From: Euryarchaeota archaeon Ods02
GTDB lineage: Archaea; Halobacteriota; Halobacteria; Halobacteriales; Halorutilaceae
NCBI GenBank assembly: GCA_028751075.1
Contig: JAQZDA010000007.1
Location: forward strand, 1-64,000
Direction of reading: 5' to 3'
DNA length: 64,000 bases
Both the position numbers and the translations under genes were made by a program. The notes under the pieces were generated by a model. The model saw only the letters and a program-made list of their open reading frames with translations, had not been told where the DNA came from and made no database searches. Shown here in pieces: positions 25,095-35,172 of this stretch (within the stretch, counting starts at the first letter, position 1; the number at the start of each line of letters is the position of its first letter).

Positions 25095-26426
25095 CTACAG
25101 CTCGACGCTGTCTCCGTTCCTGAGGAGGTGGGCGTCCCTGCCCATCTTGTAACCCATCTCCTCCGCGAGATCGATGTACTCGCTACGCACCGCCGCCGTC
25201 TGATGCGCGGGGATGACGTTCTGAGGCTGCAGCCAGTCGAGGAGGTCGTAGTGTTCGTCGCCTCCCATGTGGCCGCTGACGTGGATGTCGGTGTAGATGC
25301 GGGCGCCCTGCATCCTGAGGAGCTTCTCCGCCTGATGACGCTGGCCTTCGTTTATCGGTGACGGGATGATCCGTGCGCTGTAGATCACGCGGTCGCCTTC
25401 CTCTAGCTCGTAAGGCGTGCTATCTCGCGCCATTCGCGTCAACATCGCACGTGGTTCACCCTGATGTCCGGTGACGATGGGGAGGTACTCGTCCTTGCCC
25501 TCCTCCATCACGCGTTTCATCGCGCGGTCGATGCTCCGTCGGTGGCCGTACATGCCGACGTCGGGGAGGTCGACGATGTCCATCCGTTCGGCGATGCCGC
25601 TGTACTTCTCCATCGACCTGCCGAGGAGGATGGGTCGGCGGCCGATGTCCTCCGCGAACTCCAGCAGGCTGGTGATGCGGGCGATATGTGACGCGAACGT
25701 CGTCGCCACCATGCCGCCGTCGTGGTCCTCCAGCGAGTAGAACAGGTCACGCACCATCTCCCGCGCGACCTTCTCGCTCGGCGTCCTGCCGTCCTCACCG
25801 ACCTGCACCGCTTCGGGGATGAACGCCAGAACGCCTTCCTCCCCGAGCTCCTTCAAGCGGTCGACGTCGATGGGGTCGCCGATGACCGGCGTGTGGTCTA
25901 TCTTCATGTCGAGGCCGTAGACGATGGCGCCTTCCGGCGTGTGTACGGCGGGGATGATGGCGCCGGGTATCGAGTGCTGTACGTTGATGAACTCGATGGT
26001 GACGTCGTCGTTTATCTGTATGACCTCGCCCGCCTCCATCGACCTTATGCTGTTGTCGAAGCCGAACTTCTGCTCGCTCTGAACCTGCTCCTTCACCAGC
26101 TCCGCGGTGAACGGTGTCGCGATGATGGGTGCGTCGTAACGGTGTGCGAGCTTCGAGATCGCGCCGATGTGGTCGAGGTGGCCGTGCGTCGGGATGATGG
26201 CTTTCACGTCGCCTTCGACGTCGCTCATCACCCTGTCGTCGGGTATCCCACCCATCTCGATCAGGTCGAGACTGTGCATCTTCTCCGTCTCTACGTTGTC
26301 GTGGAGGAGGATCTTCGAGAGGTCGATGCCCATGTCGAAGATTATGACGTCCTCTCCGACGCGGACCGCGGTCATCTGCTTGCCGACCTCTTCGTACCCT
26401 CCTACTGCAATCACTTCTATATCCAT
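25095..26426 (-). CDS. Ribonuclease J (archaeal aRNase J)
   Basis: A 443-aa metallo-beta-lactamase/beta-CASP RNase. [12 protein letters not shown] is the HxHxDH metal site, then ATPFTAELV and [25 protein letters not shown] marks the beta-CASP part, and [13 protein letters not shown] and IPAHQT complete the C-terminal metal motifs. Archaeal RNase J is a 5'-3' exoribonuclease for RNA turnover. Its location inside the isoprenoid cluster is known in haloarchaea. The ATG at 26426 is the only sensible start. Confidence 0.93.
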   Translation of the reverse strand: MDIEVIAVGGYEEVGKQMTAVRVGEDVIIFDMGIDLSKILLHDNVETEKMHSLDLIEMGGIPDDRVMSDVEGDVKAIIPTHGHLDHIGAISKLAHRYDAPIIATPFTAELVKEQVQSEQKFGFDNSIRSMEAGEVIQINDDVTIEFINVQHSIPGAIIPAVHTPEGAIVYGLDMKIDHTPVIGDPIDVDRLKELGEEGVLAFIPEAVQVGEDGRTPSEKVAREMVRDLFYSLEDHDGGMVATTFASHIARITSLLEFAEDIGRRPILLGRSMEKYSGIAERMDIVDLPDVGMYGHRRSIDRAMKRVMEEGKDEYLPIVTGHQGEPRAMLTRMARDSTPYELEEGDRVIYSARIIPSPINEGQRHQAEKLLRMQGARIYTDIHVSGHMGGDEHYDLLDWLQPQNVIPAHQTAAVRSEYIDLAEEMGYKMGRDAHLLRNGDSVEL

Positions 26427-26489
26427 GGTTCTTGTGTCTCCGTTCTGGTTGCCTTGGTTGACCGCCTTCGGCGGTCCCTAACTCGACTG

Positions 26490-27551
26490 CTATCCGAGTT
26501 CCGGTAGCTGATCCAGATATTCCCGGGTTATACCAGTTAGAACAGTTCGGGTGTTACTAAGTTCACCGATATCCTTCGAGCCCGTGACGTACATCGAGGT
26601 CCGGAGCTCGGCGACGACGTCCTCCACCGCCTTCAGCGCTTCCTCCCTCCCCTGCGCCGCAGGCTTCAGGAAGGGCTTCGCCATGCCGCCGGCTGCGGCG
26701 CCGAGCGCGATCGCTTTAGCGACGTCGACGCCGCTGCGGACGCCGCCGCTCGCGACGACGCAGGGGTGGACTTCGGTGCATTCCACGGTGCTGACGGCGG
26801 TGGGGATGCCCCAGGTGCGGAACCTTTCACCGAGGTTCTCGCCGCGGCGGTCGTCGACGGCTGCGGCGCGGTATGCTTCCACGCCCGACCACGTGGTGCC
26901 GCCGCGGCCGGCTACGTCTACAGCGTCGACTCCCGCGTCCGCGAGCTTCTCCGCCGTCTCCCGCGTGAAGCCGTTACCCGTCTCCTTCACCAGCACGGGA
27001 ACGCCGAGCTCCGCGGCGGTGCGTTCTATCGCTTCTAGGCATCCGCGTGCGTCGACGTCTCCGCCGGGCTGTACGGCTTCCTGCAGGAAGTTCAGATGCA
27101 CCGCGAGTGCGTCGGCGTCTATCATGTCGACGGCGCGTTCCACGCCTTCGACGCCGTACTCGTCGAGCTGGGCGGCGCCGATGTTGCCGTAGATGAAGGC
27201 GTCGGGGGCGGCCTCCCTCACGACCTCGAACGACTCCGTCTTGCTCTCGTCCTCGAGGGCGGCGCGCTGACTTCCGACACCCATCGCCACCCCGTGTTCC
27301 TCCGCCGCAGCCGCGAGGTTGCGGTTTATCTCAGTGGTGTTCGGGTGGCCGCCAGTCATCGACTCGATGAAGACGGGTGCGTCGAGCGTGTGACCGAGGA
27401 ACTCCGCCTGAGTGTCTACGTCGCTGAAGTCCATCTCCGGAAGAGCCTCGTGCCGGAGATGTACGTCGGCGAAACCCGTGCCGGGTTCCTCGACGTCCTC
27501 CTCCTGAACTATACGTATGTGGTCGTCCTTCCTGTCTGAAGTACCTGGCAA
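26490..27551 (-). CDS. fni: Type 2 isopentenyl-diphosphate isomerase
   Basis: A 353-aa FMN-dependent isomerase interconverting IPP and [23 protein letters not shown] is the family N-terminus, [16 protein letters not shown] binds FMN, and [13 protein letters not shown] and [13 protein letters not shown] follow. The start is TTG at 27551, supported by an SD GAGGTGA 6 nt upstream. That TGA is also the stop of the isopentenyl phosphate kinase gene. The next Met would delete conserved residues. It forms part of the mvk-ipk-fni-idsA supply line for lipids. Confidence 0.94.
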   Translation of the reverse strand: MPGTSDRKDDHIRIVQEEDVEEPGTGFADVHLRHEALPEMDFSDVDTQAEFLGHTLDAPVFIESMTGGHPNTTEINRNLAAAAEEHGVAMGVGSQRAALEDESKTESFEVVREAAPDAFIYGNIGAAQLDEYGVEGVERAVDMIDADALAVHLNFLQEAVQPGGDVDARGCLEAIERTAAELGVPVLVKETGNGFTRETAEKLADAGVDAVDVAGRGGTTWSGVEAYRAAAVDDRRGENLGERFRTWGIPTAVSTVECTEVHPCVVASGGVRSGVDVAKAIALGAAAGGMAKPFLKPAAQGREEALKAVEDVVAELRTSMYVTGSKDIGELSNTRTVLTGITREYLDQLPELG

Positions 27552-27557
27552 TCTAGC

Positions 27558-28283
27558 TCACCTCTTCACCAGTGTCCCCGGCTCCCCGCCGGAGAGAAAC
27601 GCACGCAGGTCGTCGACTCCGAACACCCTTCCTCCCTGCGGTAGCTCCAGCGTCTTCTCGAGCTTGCTCTCGAACCCTCCGGTGACGTCTGTGTCGCTTC
27701 CGTCTACGTCGGCTGCGGCGTCCGGGTGTCTCACGTGGTCGAGGACTTCGTCGGCTTCCCCGATAACTCCGTCGGCCGCCGTACACATACCTAGCTCCGC
27801 GTCGAACTTCCTTGCGAGCTCCACAGCTACGTCGTCGCCGGAGAGCACGCTGTAGCCTCCGCGCCGGTCGACGACGACGTCTCCGTGTAGCACCGGTAGA
27901 CCTCCTGATTCGACGGAGGCTTCCACGACACCGGAGTCGAGATCGGGCTCTCCGGAGTCGTCGCGGTGGCTGCAGGAGGAGGGATGGACTGCGAAGGCCT
28001 CCATATCTCGCTTCAGAAGCTCCTCGACGACGACGTCGTTCAACAGCCGGACGGCCTGCTGCACCTCGTAAGCCGCGGTGGCGTCGTCGACGACCTCGCC
28101 CCCGTTGAAACCGCGTTCCTCGGCGTGCGGATGTCCGAACGACCCGGCGCCGTGCACGAACACGAGGTCTTCGGCGGCGTCGCTGACGGCGTCGTATACC
28201 CTGTCGGCGGACCGGCTGTCGTAGCTCTCCCGCTCCTCCTTCCTCGTCAGGACGCTGCCACCTACCTTCAATACTCGGGTCAA
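27558..28283 (-). CDS. Isopentenyl phosphate kinase
   Basis: A 241-aa amino acid kinase-fold enzyme that phosphorylates isopentenyl phosphate in the archaeal mevalonate route. VLKVGGSVLTRKE is the N-terminal Gly-rich loop, VHGAGSFGHPHAEE contains the substrate-binding His, and LHGDVV and VLSGDD bind nucleotide. The start is TTG at 28283 with GAGGTGA 7 nt upstream; no ATG lies in a suitable position. The gene lies 37 bp after mvk. Confidence 0.93.
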   Translation of the reverse strand: MTRVLKVGGSVLTRKEERESYDSRSADRVYDAVSDAAEDLVFVHGAGSFGHPHAEERGFNGGEVVDDATAAYEVQQAVRLLNDVVVEELLKRDMEAFAVHPSSCSHRDDSGEPDLDSGVVEASVESGGLPVLHGDVVVDRRGGYSVLSGDDVAVELARKFDAELGMCTAADGVIGEADEVLDHVRHPDAAADVDGSDTDVTGGFESKLEKTLELPQGGRVFGVDDLRAFLSGGEPGTLVKR

Positions 28284-28320
28284 GTCGAAGTCACCTCGCC
28301 TACCCCGAGGGTGCTCGGTG

Positions 28321-29190
28321 TCACTCGGGTCTCACTCCTTCCGCGGGTTCGAGGCGGTAGACGTCTTCGGCGTCGCTCCAGGCTTCCTCGACGTCGCCGT
28401 CGAGAGCGAGGACGCAGCCTCCGCCGCCTGCGCCCGTGAGCTTCGCACCCTTCGCACCGGCTTCACGCGCAGTCCAGACGAGGCGGGAGAGCGACGCCGT
28501 GGAGACGCCGAGGCTCTCCAGGAGGCCGTGGTTGACGTCCATCAACCTTCCGACGCGGCTGATGTCGCCGTCGACGACGGCGCGTCGGCCTTCCTTCGAT
28601 ATCTCGCCGACCGCGCCCACGACGCGGTCGCCTGCGCGGCTGTCGTCGACGAACCGGCGGACGCGGTCCACCATCTCGCCGGTGTCCGCGGACTCACCGT
28701 CCCACGCCACCCAGATAGGTGCGTCGACGGAGGCGTCTATAGGTCGGAGGCTCTCGCTGGAGACGTAGGTGAAACCGCCCTGCAGGGAGGTGTAGGTGTC
28801 GGCCTGCGACGCCGAACCCTGCACCGCTCGTTCGACGTCGCGCGCCGCCGCAGCCAGCTCCGCGGCGTCTATCTCCGCGTCTACCTCCCGCAGCGCCGCA
28901 TGCAGGGTTGCGACGGTGACTGCGGCGCTGCTTCCGAGGCCGGCGCCCACGGGTATCTCGCTGTCGACCTCCACGGAGAAACCTCCGCTGTAGTCTGACA
29001 TGTTCCGCGCCGCCTCTAACGCCGACAGCACGTATCTGTCGTCGACGGCGTCCACCGAGTCACCGTCCTCCGCCTGCTCCACGGTGACGGTGGCGCGGAG
29101 GTCGACGGCGGCGAGCACCGCGGGTTCTCCGTAGACGACGGCGTGTTCGCCGTAGAAGAAGACCTTGCCTGGTGCGCTCGACGTCGCCAT
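28321..29190 (-). CDS. mvk: Mevalonate kinase
   Basis: A 289-aa GHMP kinase. SAPGKVFFYGEHAVVYGEP is the signature N-terminus. PVGAGLGSSAAVTVA is the phosphate-binding loop and KLTGAGGGGCVLAL the C-terminal motif, all intact. It phosphorylates mevalonate at the head of the pathway. The ATG lies 6 bp after the rpsB stop, in the same transcription unit. Length is typical for archaeal enzymes. Confidence 0.95.
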   Translation of the reverse strand: MATSSAPGKVFFYGEHAVVYGEPAVLAAVDLRATVTVEQAEDGDSVDAVDDRYVLSALEAARNMSDYSGGFSVEVDSEIPVGAGLGSSAAVTVATLHAALREVDAEIDAAELAAAARDVERAVQGSASQADTYTSLQGGFTYVSSESLRPIDASVDAPIWVAWDGESADTGEMVDRVRRFVDDSRAGDRVVGAVGEISKEGRRAVVDGDISRVGRLMDVNHGLLESLGVSTASLSRLVWTAREAGAKGAKLTGAGGGGCVLALDGDVEEAWSDAEDVYRLEPAEGVRPE

Positions 29191-29196
29191 CGGGCT

Positions 29197-29982
29197 CTAC
29201 AGCTCGGGTTCGAAGTCGTCGAGGCCGTAGTCCGTCTCCTGGTCGCGGAGCTCCATCAGCTCGCGCGCCAGCAGCCAGTAGACCACGGAGAGCGCCTTCC
29301 GCCCCTTGTTGTTCGTCGGCACCACGAGGTCGACCTTGTTGGTGGCGTTGTTGGTGTCGCACATCGCGATCACGGGGATGCCTACGGTGATCGCTTCGTC
29401 GACGGCCTGGCTGTCACCGATGGGGTCGGTGACCACGAGGACGTCGGGTTCGATGTATCCCTCGTAGTCGGGGTTCGTCAGGGTGCCCGGGATGAAACGG
29501 CCGCTGCGGACCCTTGCACCCGTCGCCGCCGCGAAGGTCTCCGCAGGATGTTGGCCGTACTTCCTGCTGCTGGTCACGAGCACGCTCGCGGGTTCGTAGT
29601 TCGCGAGGAAGTTCGCCGCGGTCTCGATTCGGCCGTCCGTCATCTCGACGTCGATGACGTACAGTCCGTCCTCGCGGACCTTGTGGATGAACCGCTCCAT
29701 ATGTCCGGTCTTCTGCTGGGTGCCTATGTGGACTCCGCTCGACAGGTAGTCGTCCACGGGTATCAACAGGTCGGTGTCCTCGTCGACGCCCGCCATCTCC
29801 CTGCGGGCGGCTGCAGCGTCCTCGCCCTCGGCTTCCCCTGCTTCACCGGCTTCCTCCCCCGCTTCGGTCTCGGCTTCGGTCTCCTGTTCGTTCGGCTGCT
29901 CTGCTTCCTCGACGTCTTCCTGCGCGGCTTCTTCGTCGGCAGCGGTCTGTTCTTCGTCGTCGGTTTGTTCCTGTGACATCAT
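29197..29982 (-). CDS. rpsB: 30S ribosomal protein S2
   Basis: A 261-aa S2 protein. The first 50-60 residues are a low-complexity acidic extension rich in Glu and Ala, as known for haloarchaeal S2. The core is recognisable by [46 protein letters not shown] and IAMCDTNN. Two adjacent ATGs at 29982 and 29979 are both possible starts. It lies 1 nt after the enolase stop. Confidence 0.95.
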   Translation of the reverse strand: MMSQEQTDDEEQTAADEEAAQEDVEEAEQPNEQETEAETEAGEEAGEAGEAEGEDAAAARREMAGVDEDTDLLIPVDDYLSSGVHIGTQQKTGHMERFIHKVREDGLYVIDVEMTDGRIETAANFLANYEPASVLVTSSRKYGQHPAETFAAATGARVRSGRFIPGTLTNPDYEGYIEPDVLVVTDPIGDSQAVDEAITVGIPVIAMCDTNNATNKVDLVVPTNNKGRKALSVVYWLLARELMELRDQETDYGLDDFEPEL

Positions 29983-29983
29983 T

Positions 29984-31165
29984 TCACCAGTTGAGTCGGT
30001 CTTCTATCCGGATGAGTTCGTTCAGCTTGGCTGTTCTCTCCCCGCCCACGGCTCCGGTCTTCACGAAGCTGCAGTCGAACGCGACGGCGAAGTGGGCGAT
30101 GGTGGCGTCTTCGGTCTCTCCGCTCCTGTGCGACATCACCGTCGACATGCCTGCGCGTCTCCCTGCTTCGACGGCGTCGTAGGTCTGCGACACCGTGCCC
30201 ACCTGGTTGGGTTTGATGAGCACGGAGTTCGAGGCCTCTGCGTCGACTCCTCGTTCGATGCGTTCGACGTCGGTGACGTAGAGGTCGTCTCCGCAGACGT
30301 GGACGTCGGTGTCGTCGACGCGGCTCGTCAGCTCCGCGAACCCGTCGAAGTCCTCCTCGTGCAAGGGGTCTTCGACGTATACGAGGTCGTGGCTGCGGAC
30401 GAGCTCCTCTATGTACTCTATCTGCTCCTCCGTCGTGCGTTCTACGTCGCTGTAGACGTACCGTTCGCCGTCCCATAGCTCGCTGGCGGCGACGTCGAGG
30501 CCGACACGTATGGGGTAGTCGACGTCGACGGCTTCGATGGCTTCCTCCACGGCTTCGAGCGCGGCTTCGTCGTCGACTGACGGCGCCCACGCGCCTTCGT
30601 CGCCTTTACCCGGGCGTCCGAGGACGTCGCCGACTTCGGCGTGGATGCGTGCGTTGACGAACGCGGCTTCGCCGAACGACGAAGCACCCGTGGGTGCGAC
30701 GAGGAACTCCTGGATGTCGGTGGCGTCTTCCGCGTGTTCACCGCCGCCTACGACGTTGCCGAGCGGCACCGGAGTCGACTCCTCCAACGCGCCGCCGACG
30801 TGCTGATAGAGGGGTACGCCGAGGGCGTTGGCTCCGGCTTTCGCCGCTGCGATGGACAACGCGACGGCGGCGTTGGCGCCGAGGTTGGAGTAGTTGGAGG
30901 TTCCGTCGAACTGCCTGAGGACGCGGTCGACGGTGCGTTGACGTGTGCAGTCGACGCCGAGGAGGTCGTCTCCGACCTCGAGCCCCATGTCGACGGCTTC
31001 GCCGGCGGGTAGCTCCACGGCTTCGTGTTCGCCGGTGGAGGCTCCGCTGGGTGCGATTCCGCGACCCATCGAGACCGACGTCGACACCTCGGCTTCGACA
31101 GTCGGGTTGCCCCTGCTGTCGAGGACCTCACGTAACGCTACTTCCTCGATGGGTGCGGCGTTCAA
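29984..31165 (-). CDS. eno: Enolase
   Basis: A 393-aa enolase converting 2-phosphoglycerate to phosphoenolpyruvate. [17 protein letters not shown] is the N-terminal motif, [14 protein letters not shown] the catalytic loop, [15 protein letters not shown] and [10 protein letters not shown] carry metal ligands, and [11 protein letters not shown] and [10 protein letters not shown] finish the active site. The start is TTG at 31165, 1 nt after the rpoK stop. No upstream ATG fits. Its place among RNA polymerase and ribosomal genes is a conserved archaeal arrangement. Confidence 0.95.
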   Translation of the reverse strand: MNAAPIEEVALREVLDSRGNPTVEAEVSTSVSMGRGIAPSGASTGEHEAVELPAGEAVDMGLEVGDDLLGVDCTRQRTVDRVLRQFDGTSNYSNLGANAAVALSIAAAKAGANALGVPLYQHVGGALEESTPVPLGNVVGGGEHAEDATDIQEFLVAPTGASSFGEAAFVNARIHAEVGDVLGRPGKGDEGAWAPSVDDEAALEAVEEAIEAVDVDYPIRVGLDVAASELWDGERYVYSDVERTTEEQIEYIEELVRSHDLVYVEDPLHEEDFDGFAELTSRVDDTDVHVCGDDLYVTDVERIERGVDAEASNSVLIKPNQVGTVSQTYDAVEAGRRAGMSTVMSHRSGETEDATIAHFAVAFDCSFVKTGAVGGERTAKLNELIRIEDRLNW

Positions 31166-31166
31166 G

Positions 31167-31349
31167 CTAGCTCGGCCCCCTGCGAACCGTTATCGGGAGC
31201 ACGCCACGGTCTAGCTCCTCGGAGGCGACGTCGACGGGGTCTATGGTGTCGACGTCTATCAACGGTGGTGCGCCGCGGCTTATCTGAAGCGCTCTAGCGC
31301 CGACGATCCGAGCTCGTTCGTACCGCGTGTAGTTGATCTCCTGCGTCAT
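31167..31349 (-). CDS. rpoK: RNA polymerase subunit K (Rpb6-like)
   Basis: A 60-aa subunit with the Rpb6 core [20 protein letters not shown]. It helps assemble and stabilise the largest subunit. It overlaps rpoN by 4 nt (ATGA) and leads directly into eno. Length and position are typical. Confidence 0.93.
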   Translation of the reverse strand: MTQEINYTRYERARIVGARALQISRGAPPLIDVDTIDPVDVASEELDRGVLPITVRRGPS

Positions 31350-31537
31350 TGGTAGGGTGCTACGGTGTCGACGAGCTCCTGATGGCTGACGAGCATCCTC
31401 CTGCAGCAGTACCGGTCGACGTCTAGGTCGTCGAGCACCTCTTCCTCGTCCTCGCCTTCATCCACCCGTTCCACGTACTCCTCGTACTCGGCTGCCACGG
31501 GTTTACCGCACGTGAAGCATCTGACTGGCACCATCAT
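31346..31537 (-). CDS. rpoN: RNA polymerase subunit N (Rpb10-like)
   Basis: A 63-aa zinc protein starting [18 protein letters not shown]. The CxxC near the start and the CC pair in [13 protein letters not shown] are the conserved zinc ligands. I use the ATG at 31537 because the longer frame to 31588 overlaps rps9 and adds unrelated residues; the second ATG at 31534 is also possible. It lies 7 bp after rps9. Confidence 0.94.
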   Translation of the reverse strand: MMVPVRCFTCGKPVAAEYEEYVERVDEGEDEEEVLDDLDVDRYCCRRMLVSHQELVDTVAPYQ

Positions 31538-31544
31538 GGCTGTA

Positions 31545-31946
31545 TCACCTGTAGCTCTTCTGGTACCGGGCGCGGGCGCCTGGTCCACCGAACTTCTTGG
31601 CTTCCTTCTGACGGCTGTCGTTGACGAGCAGCGACCTGTCGAACTCCATGTACGCTTCGCGGAGCTCGGGGTCGCCTTTGAAGTCCACGAGGCCGCGGGC
31701 GATGGCGGTGCGGACTGCGTCCGCCTGACCCTGGTAGCCGCCGCCCTCGACCTCGACGTCTACGTCCACGTCGTCGCGGACCCCTTCGACGACGCGGAAC
31801 GGCTCCGTCATCTTCAGCCGCGCGCTCTCGGGTTCCACGAGCTCTACGGGTTCGCTGTTCACTCTTACGCGTCCTTCGCCTTCCTTCACCGTCGCACGCG
31901 CTACAGCGGTCTTCTTCTTACCTGACTGGTTGACTGTTTCTACCAT
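31545..31946 (-). CDS. rps9: 30S ribosomal protein S9
   Basis: A 133-aa S9. The start [18 protein letters not shown] and the C-terminal [14 protein letters not shown], whose tail contacts P-site tRNA, are diagnostic. [20 protein letters not shown] is the central helix region. It overlaps the rpl13 3' end by 7 nt. Confidence 0.95.
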   Translation of the reverse strand: MVETVNQSGKKKTAVARATVKEGEGRVRVNSEPVELVEPESARLKMTEPFRVVEGVRDDVDVDVEVEGGGYQGQADAVRTAIARGLVDFKGDPELREAYMEFDRSLLVNDSRQKEAKKFGGPGARARYQKSYR

Positions 31947-32362
31947 GTTACGTTAGCTCCTATCCTTCGGCTTACTTCGTCGAGCGTTACGTAGCCTCCT
32001 TTCGCGATATCCTCTACGGTGTCGTCCGGCGTCTCATGCTCGCTGTCCTCGTACTCGGCGGGTACGCCGATGTAGAACTTCACCCTACCCAGCGCTTCCT
32101 TCCCCCTCTGTCGTTTGTAGGGGAGCATGCCGCGGACGGTGCGTTTCGCGATTCCGTCCGGTCGCTTGGGATGCAGGGGGCCGCGGTCGCTCTTCTCCTC
32201 GTCCCTGGCGCGGTAGTTCTCCGCGACCTCGTCGGGGTCGCCGCTGACGACTATCTCCTCCGCGTTCACGACGGCTATCTCTTCGCCGTCGAGCGCTCTG
32301 GAGGCGACGGTGGACGCCAGCCGTCCGAGCACAGCGCCTTCTGCGTCTATCACCGTCGTCAT
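31940..32362 (-). CDS. rpl13: 50S ribosomal protein L13
   Basis: A 140-aa L13. [17 protein letters not shown] is the family start, and [19 protein letters not shown] the conserved rRNA-binding stretch. It overlaps rpl18e by 4 nt (ATGA) and rps9 by 7 nt, consistent with tightly coupled expression. Confidence 0.95.
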   Translation of the reverse strand: MTTVIDAEGAVLGRLASTVASRALDGEEIAVVNAEEIVVSGDPDEVAENYRARDEEKSDRGPLHPKRPDGIAKRTVRGMLPYKRQRGKEALGRVKFYIGVPAEYEDSEHETPDDTVEDIAKGGYVTLDEVSRRIGANVTW

Positions 32363-32718
32363 CGTACCACCCTTACTTCGCTGCCGTCGGGGTTGTCTGC
32401 GACGTAGTCGTCGAGCGGCACGGCTTCTCCGTCCGCTCGCTCTATCTTGTCTTCGGCGCTTCCGCTGAAGTCGAAGGCGGCGACGGTGACGGTCTTCGAC
32501 AGCACTCCGCTGCCGAGCACCTTGCCTGGCACCACTACTGCTTCGTCCTCCGATGCGTATCTCTCTATCTCGCTGACGTTGACCTCCGCGTGTTCTCGTC
32601 TAGGGCTCTCGAGCCGTGTGGCGACGTCACGCCAGACCTCGGCGTCTTCGTCGTCGGCGAGCGCCTGAAGGTCGTCGATGAGGTTCGTCAGCCTCGGGTT
32701 CTGTTTCTGTGTAGCCAT
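32359..32718 (-). CDS. rpl18e: 50S ribosomal protein L18e (L15-like)
   Basis: A 119-aa protein. [17 protein letters not shown] at the N-terminus and [20 protein letters not shown] in the centre are characteristic of archaeal L18e. It is the gene just after tRNA-Leu, with about 100 bp between. That gap contains the inverted tRNA-like repeat at 32750-32805. Confidence 0.94.
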   Translation of the reverse strand: MATQKQNPRLTNLIDDLQALADDEDAEVWRDVATRLESPRREHAEVNVSEIERYASEDEAVVVPGKVLGSGVLSKTVTVAAFDFSGSAEDKIERADGEAVPLDDYVADNPDGSEVRVVR

Positions 32719-32749
32719 CTTTCTATTTTTCTCTATGTTTGACTTGGAT

Positions 32750-32805
32750 GCGTGGGGCAGGATTTGAACCTCGGTCGCTCGACCGCTCTCTGGTTCAAAT
32801 CTGCC
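32750..32805. repeat. Inverted, partly duplicated tRNA-Leu 3' end
   Basis: The 22 bases at 32750-32771 are identical to the tRNA-Leu 3' end at 32816-32837. Downstream, 32792-32805 is the reverse complement of 32756-32770 except for one bulged base. Between them CGGTCG-CT-CGACCG (32772-32785) forms a perfect 6-bp hairpin. The whole segment can fold as a long stem on either strand. It may be a scar from an element at the tRNA 3' end, or a processing or termination structure between tRNA-Leu and rpl18e. Confidence 0.8.
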
Positions 32806-32814
32806 GGTATCGTA

Positions 32815-32899
32815 TGCGTGGGGCAGGATTTGAACCTGCGAACGCCTACGCGACAGCGCCCTGAACGCTGCGCCGTTGGCCTGACTTGGCTACCCACGC
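32815..32899 (-). tRNA. tRNA-Leu(CAG)
   Basis: An 85-nt tRNA including the discriminator A. The acceptor stem GCGTGGG pairs with CCCACGC. The D-arm, the anticodon arm CAGCG-TTCAGGG-CGCTG with anticodon CAG, a long leucine-type variable arm and the T-arm GGTTCAAATCC are all present. CCA is not encoded and no intron is visible. It lies between rpoD and rpl18e, its usual haloarchaeal place. Confidence 0.96.
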
Positions 32900-32928
32900 T
32901 CGATGTCATGTTGTTTGGTTCTCGTGTT

Positions 32929-33696
32929 TCAGGTTGCTATCGTGTCGGCGAGCTCCTCGGCTCTCTCGCTCAACGAGAGAGCGGCCTCCGACACCATCTG
33001 TTCTGCCTCGTACGATCCATCGGACTCGACCTCGAAGACGAAGGCGTCGTCCACGGTCTCGAAGCCTACGTCGTCGTCGAACGCCTCCGAGACGCGGCCG
33101 TCGTACTCGCTCATGTCGACGACGTCGCCGTCCAGGGTCTCGACGTAGCCGCGGAGGACGTCTTCGCCGCCGCCTCCGTCTTCGACGGCGCGGTAGAGGT
33201 GCTTGTACGCGGCGGCGGTCGCACCCTGGTTCTTCGCGTGGTCGCGTCCTCGTCCGAGACGCGCTGTGGCTTCGAGCACCACGGCTTGATCGGGCTTGAG
33301 GTCGATGATGGGGATGCCGTCCTGTGCGGGTTCTATCTCGGGGTCTTCGACCTCGAGGTCTCCGCTGTAGACGGTGGTGTCTTCGTCCTCGGCTTCGACA
33401 TCGAGGAGGACGGAGACCTCGCAGCCGGTGCAGCCTTCGCCTTCGCAGCTGCATTCCTCCGGCAGCTCGTATCCTTCGAGGTCGGTGGTGAGGGGTACGA
33501 GACCGAGCCGGAGCGACAGCACCTCGTCGAAGATCACGCTGGTGTTCTCGTAGACGTCGACGGTGTCTATCGCCATAGTGGGTACGTCGGCTAACATCGC
33601 CCTTCGGACTCCGTTGACGAACGCAGGCGTCGCACCTCTGACGACGAAGGCGGCGCGTCGTCCGTCGCCCTCGATATTCTCGACCTCGAACTCCAT
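32929..33696 (-). CDS. rpoD: RNA polymerase subunit D (Rpb3-like)
   Basis: A 255-aa subunit. FVVRGATPAFVNGVRRAML is the dimerisation-domain start, and LGLVPLTTDLEGYEL and VLEATARLGRGRDHAK are conserved. Four Cys cluster in CSCEGEGCTGCEV; related archaeal RpoD proteins hold an Fe-S cluster in this domain. Together with RpoL it nucleates polymerase assembly. It is 2 nt after the rps11 stop. Confidence 0.95.
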   Translation of the reverse strand: MEFEVENIEGDGRRAAFVVRGATPAFVNGVRRAMLADVPTMAIDTVDVYENTSVIFDEVLSLRLGLVPLTTDLEGYELPEECSCEGEGCTGCEVSVLLDVEAEDEDTTVYSGDLEVEDPEIEPAQDGIPIIDLKPDQAVVLEATARLGRGRDHAKNQGATAAAYKHLYRAVEDGGGGEDVLRGYVETLDGDVVDMSEYDGRVSEAFDDDVGFETVDDAFVFEVESDGSYEAEQMVSEAALSLSERAEELADTIAT

Positions 33697-33698
33697 GG

Positions 33699-34115
33699 TC
33701 AGTTACCTCTTCCCCGTCGACCTTTCGGGCCTTTGCAGCCGTCGTGGGGTATCGGAGTCACGTCTTCGATGCGACCTATCTCGAGTCCGGCGCGTGCGAG
33801 CGCTCGAATCGCGGCCTGCGCGCCCGGCCCGGGGTTGGTGTTCATGTTGCCGCCGGGGGCTCGGATGCGGACGTGTACTCCGCTGATGCCCTGTTCCGCG
33901 GCGCGGTCGGCGACCTCCTCCGCCATCTGCATCGCGGCGTACGGCGTGGACTCGTTCCGGCTCTGCTTCACCACGGTTCCGCCGCTGCTCTTCGCCAGCG
34001 TCTCCGCACCCGTGAGGTCCGTGAGAGTGATTATCGTGTTGTTGAGGCTGGCGTGGATGTGTGCGACGCCCCAGCGGTCTCCCTCTACTTGTTCGGTTTC
34101 GTCTTCTGCGCTCAT
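33699..34115 (-). CDS. rps11: 30S ribosomal protein S11
   Basis: A 138-aa S11 starting [45 protein letters not shown]-like [17 protein letters not shown] and [19 protein letters not shown] are diagnostic. I use the ATG at 34115, just after the rps4 stop, because the upstream in-frame codon at 34124 is GTG inside rps4. Confidence 0.94.
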   Translation of the reverse strand: MSAEDETEQVEGDRWGVAHIHASLNNTIITLTDLTGAETLAKSSGGTVVKQSRNESTPYAAMQMAEEVADRAAEQGISGVHVRIRAPGGNMNTNPGPGAQAAIRALARAGLEIGRIEDVTPIPHDGCKGPKGRRGRGN

Positions 34116-34116
34116 C

Positions 34117-34638
34117 TCATTCACCTTGTTCTGCTGTAGCTCGTTCGGGGTGTAGTTCGTCGGCTAACGGTGAGTTGTCGTCGAACTCCACCAGTGGTTC
34201 CTCGTCGACCTCGACGGTGTAGCTGGGTATCGTGACACGTTTCCCGTCGATCTGGATGTGTCCGTGGTTGATGAACTGACGCGCCTGCTCCGCGGTGTTC
34301 GCGAGCCCGCTCCGGTAGACGACGGTCTGCAGCCGGCGTTCGAGGACGTCGGTTACGTCGAGCGACAGGACGTCGTCGAGCTCGCTCTCGCTGCCGAGGA
34401 TGCCGTACCGTCGGAGTCGGCCGAGCAATTGCTCGGTCTCGTCTTCGACGTCCTCGGCACCCAGCAGTCGTCGGGCTTCACGTCGGTATCTCCGTAGCTC
34501 TGATTCGGCGTTCCAGAGCTCCTGCTTGTTCTTGAGGCCGTACTCTTCGACGAGGCCGTGTTCGTCTTCGATGCGTTCACCCTGGTACGGGTGGTTCGGG
34601 GTCTCGAACTGTTTGACGTTCTTACCTGGGTAGCCCAT
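34117..34638 (-). CDS. rps4: 30S ribosomal protein S4
   Basis: A 173-aa archaeal S4. The start [20 protein letters not shown] and the S4 RNA-binding domain [20 protein letters not shown], then [19 protein letters not shown], are clear. S4 initiates 30S assembly. It directly follows the rps13 stop and precedes rps11 by 1 nt. Confidence 0.95.
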   Translation of the reverse strand: MGYPGKNVKQFETPNHPYQGERIEDEHGLVEEYGLKNKQELWNAESELRRYRREARRLLGAEDVEDETEQLLGRLRRYGILGSESELDDVLSLDVTDVLERRLQTVVYRSGLANTAEQARQFINHGHIQIDGKRVTIPSYTVEVDEEPLVEFDDNSPLADELHPERATAEQGE

Positions 34639-35148
34639 CTATGCTTCCTCCTCTTCTTCAGCGGCTTCCTGTAGCTCCGATACCTTGACCTCGACCTCGC
34701 CGCCGGTACGGCCTGTGCTCTTCGTCCGCTGGCCGCGGACCTTCCGACCCTGTTCGTGGCGGACGCCCTGGTAGCTGCTTATCTTCTTCTTTCTGTTGAC
34801 GTCCTCCTCGTGGATGACGTCCAGGTCCTTGCCGACCACGTGTCGGTCTTCACCTGTGTACCGGTCTCGTTGGCGGTTGAGCATCCAGCTGGGGCCTTCT
34901 TCGTCGAAGTTCCTGACGGCGTCCTTCACGGATTCGACGTCTTCGTCGTCGAGCTTCCCGAGCGTCTCCCGGGCGTCGACGTCGGCTTCGTCGGCGACGG
35001 CTCTGGCGACGCGTCTTCCGACTCCGTTCATCTCCAGCAAAGCGGACTCCACGCTTTCGGTGCCGTCGAGGTCGGTGGTTCCGATACGTACGAAGTACCG
35101 GATGTCCTCCTCTTCTTCCTCGGGTTGTTCTGTTTCTTCTTCGCTCAT
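34639..35148 (-). CDS. rps13: 30S ribosomal protein S13
   Basis: A 169-aa archaeal S13. YFVRIGTTDLDGTESVESAL and MNGVGRRVARAVADEADVD give the H2TH-like part, and GVRHEQGRKVRGQRTKSTGR the basic tail contacting rRNA and tRNA. Both termini carry acidic extensions rich in Glu. The gene starts 24 bp after tRNA-Ser and opens the rps13-rps4-rps11-rpoD unit. Confidence 0.95.
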   Translation of the reverse strand: MSEEETEQPEEEEEDIRYFVRIGTTDLDGTESVESALLEMNGVGRRVARAVADEADVDARETLGKLDDEDVESVKDAVRNFDEEGPSWMLNRQRDRYTGEDRHVVGKDLDVIHEEDVNRKKKISSYQGVRHEQGRKVRGQRTKSTGRTGGEVEVKVSELQEAAEEEEEA

Positions 35149-35172
35149 GTTGTGTTGGGTCGTGTGTTCTCA

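Noticed and set aside
32750-32810. A second, complete tRNA-Leu
   Set aside because: Only the 3' end and T-arm parts are present, one of them inverted. No acceptor stem 5' half or anticodon arm exists.
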